Shown here: positions 6,821-11,374 of the stretch, in pieces
Layout: each line of letters opens with the position of its first letter
Position numbering within the stretch: position 1 is the first letter of the stretch
Translations under genes and position numbers: made by a program
Source of the DNA: Candidatus Eiseniibacteriota bacterium
GTDB lineage: Bacteria; Arandabacterota; Arandabacteria; JAGLYR01
Assembly: GCA_023132135.1 (NCBI GenBank)
Contig: JAGLYR010000137.1
Location: 1-11,374 of the forward strand
Reading direction: 5' to 3'
Length of the DNA stretch: 11,374 bases
The notes under the pieces: model-generated
Told to the model about the DNA's origin: nothing
What the model saw: only the letters and a program-made list of their open reading frames with translations
Databases searched by the model: none

Positions 6821-7714
6821 GTGTTGAGGAAGAGAACGGGGAGCGTTGCGATCCGAAACCGGCTAAACGATCTCTATGCCAGGTACAACCGGCGGGAGTT
6901 CGTCCATCCGGATCCCATCGAGTTTCTGTACAGATACGAGAATTCCCTCGATCGGGAGATTGCCGGGCTGGTCGCCTCTTCGCTGGCCTTCGGGAGGGTT
7001 GCCCAGATCCACCGGAGCGTATCCCGGGTGCTTGACCGGATGGAAGAACCGGCTGCATTTGTCCGGGAAACACCGCCACGATCAATCCGGAAAATCTTCG
7101 CCGGCTTCAGGCATCGGTACGCGACGGGGATGGAGATGGCGGAACTGCTGCTGGGTATCCGGCGCGCGGTCAGGGAGCACGGATCGCTGCGGGCCTGTTT
7201 CGTGAGCGGGATCGGTGAGGAGGACGAGACAGTTCTCCCGGGGCTCAATGCTCTCGCCGAGAATCTGGTGGGCGACAGTGGAGGGGAGTGCAACAGCCTG
7301 CTTCCGCTGCCCCGCCGCGGTAGCGCCTGCAAACGATTGAATCTGTACCTGCGTTGGATGGTGAGGCATGATGAGGTGGATCCCGGGGGGTGGGACGAGG
7401 TGCCTCCATCAAGGCTGATTATCCCTCTGGATATTCACATGTACCGAGCCGGCCTGGAACTGGGATTCACAAGGAGGAAATCGGCCGATCTCAAGACAGC
7501 TCTCGAGGTGACAGAAGGATTTCGCAGAATCTGTCTGGAGGATCCTGTCCGATACGACTTTGCGATCACACGGTCTGCGATTGGGCAAACACGAGTCTCC
7601 GGGCTGGAGCATCATGCGGGAGAACCAGGAGGATCAGAACAGGAGGATCAGGATGAGCGAAAGAACAGGTCTGGTGACGATCGAAGGAGGACCACTGACG
7701 CTATCGGGCGATGA
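6821..7714 (+). CDS. DUF2400/TIGR02757 family protein with a frameshift-extended C-terminus
   Basis: The GTG start at 6821 gives 297 residues; TTG at 6824 or TTG at 6776 are alternatives. The family pattern is clear: LNDLYARYNRREF near the N-terminus, DPIEFLYRY, EIAGLVASSLAFGRVAQI (about 46-63), LLPLPRRGSACKRLNLYLRW (about 160-179) and LIIPLDIHMYR (about 199-209, Asp204 and His206), then DPVRYDFAITR. The biochemical function is unknown to me. The PLD-x-H segment followed by helices resembles the VDTHV region of HhH-GPD DNA glycosylases, and its place in a peroxide-defence operon would fit DNA repair; this is inference. The last 24 or so residues (EQEDQDERK to AIGR) are charged, lack family character and are read from tpx in another frame. 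They result from a 14-bp duplication at 7626-7653. The normal product would stop at about residue 273 with an ATGA overlap. Confidence 0.82.
   Translation: MLRKRTGSVAIRNRLNDLYARYNRREFVHPDPIEFLYRYENSLDREIAGLVASSLAFGRVAQIHRSVSRVLDRMEEPAAFVRETPPRSIRKIFAGFRHRYATGMEMAELLLGIRRAVREHGSLRACFVSGIGEEDETVLPGLNALAENLVGDSGGECNSLLPLPRRGSACKRLNLYLRWMVRHDEVDPGGWDEVPPSRLIIPLDIHMYRAGLELGFTRRKSADLKTALEVTEGFRRICLEDPVRYDFAITRSAIGQTRVSGLEHHAGEPGGSEQEDQDERKNRSGDDRRRTTDAIGR
7626..7653 (+). repeat. 14-bp tandem duplication of the tpx ribosome-binding site
   Basis: CAGGAGGATCAG occurs at 7626-7637 and again at 7640-7651, a period of 14 nt. Each copy contains AGGAGG; the second is 6 nt from the tpx ATG and is the one ribosomes would use. 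Because 14 is not a multiple of three, the duplication shifts the overlapping DUF2400 reading frame. Confidence 0.9.
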
Positions 7715-8168
7715 GGTCAAGGTTGGGGACAAGGCCCCGGATTGTGATGTCCTGGACAATGACCTGAACCCCGTAAAGCTATCCGGTTTCGCTGGGAAGG
7801 TGCTGGTGATTTCCGCAGTCCCATCGCTGGACACTCCGGTGTGCGATACCGAGACCCGGAGGTTCAACGATGAAGCGACGAAGCTGGGTCCCGACGTGGT
7901 GATCCTGACGGTCAGCATGGATTTGCCCTTTGCGCAGAAGCGGTGGTGCGGCGCGGCGGGGGTGGATCGTGTGAAGACAGTCTCGGATCACCGGGACGCG
8001 TCCTTCGGCGCTGCATACGGGGTTTTGATCAAGGAACTGCGCCTGCTGGCGCGAGCTGTCTTCGTGGTGGACAAGGAAGGTGTTATCCGGTACATCCAGC
8101 TGGTCAAGGAAGTGACTGATGAGCCGGATTATGAATCGGTTCTCGAAGCCGTGCGGAAACTGATGTAG
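7653..8168 (+). CDS. tpx: Thiol peroxidase (Tpx, atypical 2-Cys peroxiredoxin)
   Basis: The 171-residue length is typical of Tpx. The protein reduces H2O2 and alkyl hydroperoxides using thioredoxin-type reductants. The peroxidatic site is SLDTPVCDTETRRF, with Cys64 and Thr61; the resolving Cys99 lies in FAQKRWCGAAG; the conserved Arg134 is in LLARAVFVVD. The C-terminal QLVKEVTDEPDYE (149-161) matches the family. The start at 7653 is set by AGGAGG at 7641-7646 and by the N-terminus MSERTGLVTIEGGPLTLSG, which aligns with Tpx; codons further upstream in this frame belong to the overlapping DUF2400 gene. The overlap with DUF2400 is 62 nt because of the local duplication. Confidence 0.96.
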   Translation: MSERTGLVTIEGGPLTLSGDEVKVGDKAPDCDVLDNDLNPVKLSGFAGKVLVISAVPSLDTPVCDTETRRFNDEATKLGPDVVILTVSMDLPFAQKRWCGAAGVDRVKTVSDHRDASFGAAYGVLIKELRLLARAVFVVDKEGVIRYIQLVKEVTDEPDYESVLEAVRKLM

Positions 8169-8176
8169 GGGGCGCC

Positions 8177-8212
8177 GGGAGGTGCGGGATGGCCCGATTC
8201 CCCGCTCCGCCC
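8177..8212 (+). other. Intercistronic hairpin between tpx and the desulfoferrodoxin gene
   Basis: Positions 8177-8189 pair with 8199-8212 around a 9-nt loop; the GC-rich stem has two mismatches and one bulged C. It fills most of the 64-nt gap and is not followed by a T-run. It could be an mRNA processing or stability element or partial attenuator; the assignment is by inspection only. Confidence 0.35.
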
Positions 8213-8232
8213 AGGATTGATGGAGGTGTACA

Positions 8233-8607
8233 GTGGCAGAGAAACTTGAGATCTACAAGTGCGAAATATGCGGGAACATCGTGGAGGTTCTTCACGGCGG
8301 CAAGGGGCAACTCGTATGTTGTGGCGCGCCGATGAAGCGTATGGACGAGAACACGGTGGATGCCGCCAAGGAGAAACACGTCCCTGTCGTGGAGAAGGTC
8401 GCCGGCGGGTTCAAGGTAACGGTCGGAAGCGTTGCCCATCCCATGGAGAAGGACCACTACATCGAGTGGATTGAGCTGGTCGCGGGCGGGAAGGCCTACC
8501 GGGCATTCCTGAATCCGGGCGATGCGCCGGAGGCGATGTTCTGCATCGAGGCAGACGAAGTGACGGCGCGCGAGTACTGCAACCTTCACAGACTGTGGAA
8601 AGGATAG
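8233..8607 (+). CDS. dfx: Desulfoferrodoxin (2Fe superoxide reductase)
   Basis: This 124-residue cytosolic protein reduces superoxide to H2O2 without releasing O2, a hallmark of anaerobes. Center I is a rubredoxin-like Fe(Cys)4 site: Cys10, Cys13, Cys29, Cys30 (CEIC and the adjacent CC). Center II, the catalytic Fe(His)4Cys site, is complete: His49 in EKHVPVVEK (with Glu47 and Lys48 that assist catalysis), His69, His75, Cys116 and His119 (YCNLH). Length and order match class I desulfoferrodoxin. It starts with GTG at 8233, preceded by TGGAGGTG. The H2O2 it makes would be removed by rubrerythrin and Tpx from the same transcript, and rubredoxin from the next gene can supply electrons. Confidence 0.97.
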   Translation: MAEKLEIYKCEICGNIVEVLHGGKGQLVCCGAPMKRMDENTVDAAKEKHVPVVEKVAGGFKVTVGSVAHPMEKDHYIEWIELVAGGKAYRAFLNPGDAPEAMFCIEADEVTAREYCNLHRLWKG

Positions 8608-8652
8608 AAGCGATGCTGAGCAAGTCGATGCATCAGCGCCGAGCTGGCCAAG

Positions 8653-8685
8653 ATGGTGGAAGAACGGAAGGGGGTAAGCACATGA
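8653..8685 (+). other. Vestigial or minimal reading frame before the rubredoxin fusion gene
   Basis: Within the 74-nt gap after the desulfoferrodoxin gene, the frame [16 protein letters not shown] runs to a TGA at 8683-8685 that overlaps the next start codon as ATGA. ATG 8653 would give only 10 residues. Such an overlap usually marks a true gene end, so this may be the tail of a gene otherwise lost. It is very short and may be chance. Confidence 0.2.
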
Positions 8686-9395
8686 TCACCGAAGGAATGA
8701 TCGATGCCCTGCTCACGTTGCCCTACGGCCTTCACATTGTTACTTCCCATGACGAGGGGAAAGTGAACGGCCAGGTGGCAAACGCGGTCTGCCAGGTGAC
8801 AGCGGAGCCACCAAAGATGATGATTTGCATCCACAAAGGCAACCTGACCCACGAGTACATCTCGAAGAGCAGCGTTCTGGCCATCTCCGTCCTTGAGCAA
8901 GAGACTCCGATGACGTTCATCGGTCTTTTTGGATTCAAATCGGGACGGGATGTGGACAAGATGTCAGAGACTAAATGGGAAAAAGGAGTGACGGGTGCTC
9001 CCGTCGTGATGGACCACGCCGTCACTGTTTTTGAGGGGAAGGTCGTAGACGAGTGCGACGTCGGGACGCATACTCTTTTCCTTGCGGAGATCGTCAGAGC
9101 GGAGAGGGTCAAGGAAGCGCCGCCGCTCACCTACGCGCACTATCGGGCGGTCAGGCATGGCAAGTCCCCAAAGAATGCACCGACCTACCATCCTCCCTCC
9201 GGGGAGGAGAAGGCGGAAAGGAGCGGAACCGGTATGAAGAAGTACGTGTGTGACGTGTGCGGCTACGTGTACGATCCCGCCATCGGCGATCCGGACAACA
9301 ACATAGCGCCGGGAACGGCTTTCGAGAGTCTTCCGGACGACTGGGTTTGCCCGCTGTGCGGGGCCGGCAAGAGTGATTTTTCAGTTCAGCAGTAA
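8682..9395 (+). CDS. hrb: High-molecular-weight rubredoxin: flavin reductase-like domain fused to rubredoxin
   Basis: The protein has 237 residues in two domains. Residues 1-165 are a flavin reductase-like FMN-binding domain ([12 protein letters not shown] at 13-24, [22 protein letters not shown] at 29-50). After a linker (166-184) comes a complete rubredoxin (185-237), with iron-binding Cys190/Cys193 and Cys223/Cys226 and the typical [23 protein letters not shown] middle. The Moorella protein Hrb has this build and passes electrons from NAD(P)H via FMN to the rubredoxin iron and on to a flavodiiron protein or rubrerythrin. No flavodiiron protein is present here, so rubrerythrin and desulfoferrodoxin are the likely partners. 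The start at 8682 follows GGAAGGGGGT at 8665-8674; a start at 8595 inside the desulfoferrodoxin gene is unlikely. Confidence 0.93.
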   Translation: MITEGMIDALLTLPYGLHIVTSHDEGKVNGQVANAVCQVTAEPPKMMICIHKGNLTHEYISKSSVLAISVLEQETPMTFIGLFGFKSGRDVDKMSETKWEKGVTGAPVVMDHAVTVFEGKVVDECDVGTHTLFLAEIVRAERVKEAPPLTYAHYRAVRHGKSPKNAPTYHPPSGEEKAERSGTGMKKYVCDVCGYVYDPAIGDPDNNIAPGTAFESLPDDWVCPLCGAGKSDFSVQQ

Positions 9396-9409
9396 GGGAG
9401 GCTCGAAGA

Positions 9410-10363
9410 GTGGCCGGGATCGCAGACGATGTTACCGGGCTCGTAGGAAACACACCGCTGGTGAGACTCAACCGGATCGGTGAGGGCCTGGGCGCGGAAA
9501 TCGTTGCAAAACTGGAGTCGTTCAATCCGTGTTCGAGTGCGAAGGACCGGATTGGCCTGAGCATGATCGAGGCGGCCGAGCGCGACGGGACGATCGGCAA
9601 GGATACGATCGTCATCGAGCCCACCAGCGGAAACACGGGGATAGCCCTGGCTTTTGTCTGCGCGGCCAAGGGGTACAGGCTGATCCTGACGATGCCCGAC
9701 ACGATGAGCGTCGAGAGGCGGCAGCTGTTCAAGGTTTTCGGTGCGGATCTGGTTTTGACACCAGGGGCGGAGGGAATGCCGGGAGCCATCCGCAAGGCGG
9801 AGAAGCTGGCGGCATCGGGTCCCGGGTACTTCATGCCCCAGCAGTTCAAGAACCCGTCAAATCCTGAGGTCCACAGAAAGACAACGGCGGAGGAAATCTG
9901 GGAAGACACCGGGGGGCGGGTTGACATTCTGATCTCGGGTGTGGGGACCGGTGGCACCCTCACGGGGGTGGCGGAAGTCATCAAGGAAAGAAAGCCCTCA
10001 TTCAAGGCGATAGCGGTCGAGCCCGCGGATTCGCCCGTTCTCTCGGGAGGCGCTCCGGGGCCCCACAAGATCCAGGGGATCGGCGCAGGCTTTATTCCCG
10101 ATGTGCTTCGCACGGATCTGGTGGACGAGATCATTCAGGTCCGGCATGAGGACGGCGGGGCAATGGCCCGCAGGCTCGCTCGCGAGGAAGGTATCCTGGC
10201 GGGCATCTCTTCCGGCGCGGCGCTGTGGGCGGGGGTGGGGGTAGCCGGGAGACCGGAGAACGCCGGGAAGATGATAGTGGTCATTCTTCCCGACACCGGG
10301 GAGCGGTACTTGAGCACATGGCTGTTCGAGGATCCGGACGAAGGAGGAGGCAATGGGTCGTGA
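9410..10363 (+). CDS. cysK: O-acetylserine sulfhydrylase (cysteine synthase A)
   Basis: This 317-residue PLP enzyme of fold type II condenses O-acetylserine with sulfide to make cysteine. Lys45 in NPCSSAKDR forms the internal aldimine. The substrate loop PTSGNTG is at 71-77 and the phosphate-binding loop GVGTGGT at 177-183. GISSGAA at 265-271 supplies the Ser near the pyridine nitrogen, and [10 protein letters not shown] is at 294-303. Length and motif order are standard. The GTG start at 9410 has AAGGGAGG at 9394-9401, only 14 nt after the rubredoxin fusion stop. The end overlaps the acetyltransferase start by 11 nt, so synthesis of the two steps of cysteine formation is coupled. Cystathionine beta-synthase-like activity is a less likely alternative. 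Confidence 0.95.
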   Translation: MAGIADDVTGLVGNTPLVRLNRIGEGLGAEIVAKLESFNPCSSAKDRIGLSMIEAAERDGTIGKDTIVIEPTSGNTGIALAFVCAAKGYRLILTMPDTMSVERRQLFKVFGADLVLTPGAEGMPGAIRKAEKLAASGPGYFMPQQFKNPSNPEVHRKTTAEEIWEDTGGRVDILISGVGTGGTLTGVAEVIKERKPSFKAIAVEPADSPVLSGGAPGPHKIQGIGAGFIPDVLRTDLVDEIIQVRHEDGGAMARRLAREEGILAGISSGAALWAGVGVAGRPENAGKMIVVILPDTGERYLSTWLFEDPDEGGGNGS

Positions 10364-11279
10364 CCGCCGGCGGGAGGAAAACAAGCTCGGGTCCATCGTA
10401 GATCGGCTGTGCGATCGGGAAAGTGGACTCATCGGGCCGGCCCGGAGGGGACATGGCCAACCTCTGCCTTCGAGGGACGCAGTCATCAGTATTGTGGAGG
10501 ATCTGCGGGCGATCCTGTTCCCGGGGTACTTCGGAATCTCGGATCTGGATGTGGATAACATGCAGTACCACGTCGGCTCCACGCTGGATCGGGTCCGCCG
10601 GGAACTCCAGGAGCAGATCAAGCGGGGGATCTGCTTCGTCTGTGACAAACCTCCCGATGAGTGTACCACGTGTGAAGATCGCTCCCTGGCGATGATAGAC
10701 GCTTTCGTCGAACGGCTGCCTGTGATCCAGCGCCTTCTGGCAACGAGCACCCAAGCCGCCTACGAGGGCGATCCGGCCGCTACAAGCCCCGATGAGACCA
10801 TCTTCTGCTATCCCGGTATGCTGGCCATCACCAACTATCGCATCGCACACGAGCTCTACCATCTGGGAGTCCCGCTGATTCCCCGAATCATCACGGAACA
10901 AGCGCACAGTCTCACCGGGATAGACATCCACCCCGGCGCGCGCATCGCCGAGAGCTTTTTCATCGATCATGGCACCGGAGTGGTGATCGGGGAGACAACC
11001 ATCATCGGCAAACGAGTCCGGCTGTACCAGGGTGTGACCCTGGGGGCGAAGAGCTTCCCGATGGACAAGGACGGGAATCCTATCAAGGGAATCGACCGGC
11101 ACCCCATCGTGGAGGACGATGTGATCATCTACTCGGGCGCCACGATCCTGGGCCGGGTGACAATCGGCAGGGGTTCGGTTGTCGGCGGCAACGTCTGGCT
11201 CGTGGATGATGTGCCGCCGGGCAGCCGGATTGCCCAGAAGACCGGATGGGGTGAAGCCGGGGAGGGTGATGTGAGATGA
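10353..11279 (+). CDS. cysE: Serine O-acetyltransferase (long, Cys-cluster type)
   Basis: This 308-residue protein transfers acetyl from acetyl-CoA to serine, giving the substrate of the preceding CysK. The N-terminal helical part (1-180) includes a cysteine pair cluster CFVC-x6-CTTC (Cys94, Cys97, Cys104, Cys107) absent from the E. coli enzyme. [22 protein letters not shown] (151-172) leads into the left-handed beta-helix (about 185-290) with [22 protein letters not shown] and GGNVWL. The catalytic pair expected by alignment is Asp191 and His206. The end, GEGDVR, lacks the C-terminal Ile that inserts into CysK in the enterobacterial cysteine synthase complex. The start at 10353 follows AAGGAGGAGG at 10341-10350. 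The Cys cluster could bind zinc or iron; that is inference. It is the last gene seen in the operon. Confidence 0.94.
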   Translation: MGRDRRREENKLGSIVDRLCDRESGLIGPARRGHGQPLPSRDAVISIVEDLRAILFPGYFGISDLDVDNMQYHVGSTLDRVRRELQEQIKRGICFVCDKPPDECTTCEDRSLAMIDAFVERLPVIQRLLATSTQAAYEGDPAATSPDETIFCYPGMLAITNYRIAHELYHLGVPLIPRIITEQAHSLTGIDIHPGARIAESFFIDHGTGVVIGETTIIGKRVRLYQGVTLGAKSFPMDKDGNPIKGIDRHPIVEDDVIIYSGATILGRVTIGRGSVVGGNVWLVDDVPPGSRIAQKTGWGEAGEGDVR

Positions 11280-11301
11280 TCCTGAACCCTGCTTCGGCGG
11301 G

Positions 11302-11374
11302 ATGGTGTTTGTGGTGCTGACCACCTTCACGGTGTCGGGTGGAAGGGTGAGGATTCTGACTCCGGCAACTGGCC
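11302..11374 (+). CDS. Possible start of a further gene, cut by the window end
   Basis: From ATG 11302 a frame beginning MVFVVLTTFTVSGG stays open to the window end (24 codons), 22 nt after the acetyltransferase stop. The ribosome-binding site is poor and the product unrecognised. A start at 11276 (ATGA overlap) runs only 14 codons. A weak 5-bp hairpin (11311-11315 with 11320-11324) also lies here, so the stretch may be non-coding. Confidence 0.2.
   Translation, partial: MVFVVLTTFTVSGGRVRILTPATG

Noticed and set aside
11311-11324. Terminator after cysE
   Set aside because: The stem is only 5 bp with a 4-nt loop and no T-run; it cannot be separated from chance.

Overview
The window looks like a chromosomal segment of a GC-rich anaerobic or microaerophilic bacterium. 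Two clues point to an uncultured lineage of the FCB superphylum (Eisenbacteria/Latescibacteria/Krumholzibacteria-like). One is a secreted protease ending in a FlgD-like/type IX-style sorting domain with the typical PNPFNPNT start. The other is a secreted Cys-rich beta-helix protein. The taxonomic placement is inference from protein style. No rRNA, tRNA, CRISPR array, transposase, integrase or phage gene was seen.

Layout. (1) Positions 1-1850 hold a small NifX/ORP-like protein followed by a Mrp/NBP35 P-loop ATPase fused to a second NifX/ORP-like domain. This pair resembles ORP and MrpORP of Desulfovibrio, which handle a Mo-Cu-S cluster. (2) Positions 1850-2196 hold a nested hairpin, non-coding DNA organised in degenerate 7-nt steps, and a sigma70-type promoter. 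(3) Positions 2197-4509 encode an exported papain-family (C1A) protease with DUF333, a MAM-like jelly-roll region and a C-terminal sorting domain. (4) Positions 4510-4730 contain the inverted partner of the repeat at the window start and a perfect 19-bp palindrome between convergent genes. (5) Positions 4731-5606 (minus) encode an exported beta-helix protein. (6) Positions 5607-5802 are a divergent promoter region. (7) Positions 5803-11279 are a tightly packed plus-strand cluster of eight genes: PerR-type repressor, rubrerythrin, DUF2400/TIGR02757 protein, thiol peroxidase, desulfoferrodoxin, high-molecular-weight rubredoxin, O-acetylserine sulfhydrylase and serine O-acetyltransferase.

How the genes fit together. 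The third block reads as one peroxide-responsive operon. PerR would control peroxide removal (rubrerythrin, Tpx), superoxide reduction (desulfoferrodoxin), electron delivery (rubredoxin domain of Hrb) and new cysteine supply (CysE then CysK) for thiols and Fe-Cys sites. A gene of unknown function, DUF2400, sits in the middle; its PLD-x-H segment recalls HhH-GPD DNA glycosylases, so a role in oxidative DNA repair is a testable idea.

The most concrete sequence-level observation is a 14-bp tandem duplication of the tpx Shine-Dalgarno region. It throws the end of the DUF2400 gene out of frame. Removing one copy restores a normal ATGA stop/start overlap. The second is a family of heptamer-phased intergenic repeats, present three times, two copies of which form an inverted repeat of about 88 bp some 4.4 kb apart. 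I found no clear evidence of an entirely new system. The best candidates for novelty are the DUF2400 link to the oxidative-stress operon and the intergenic repeat family.
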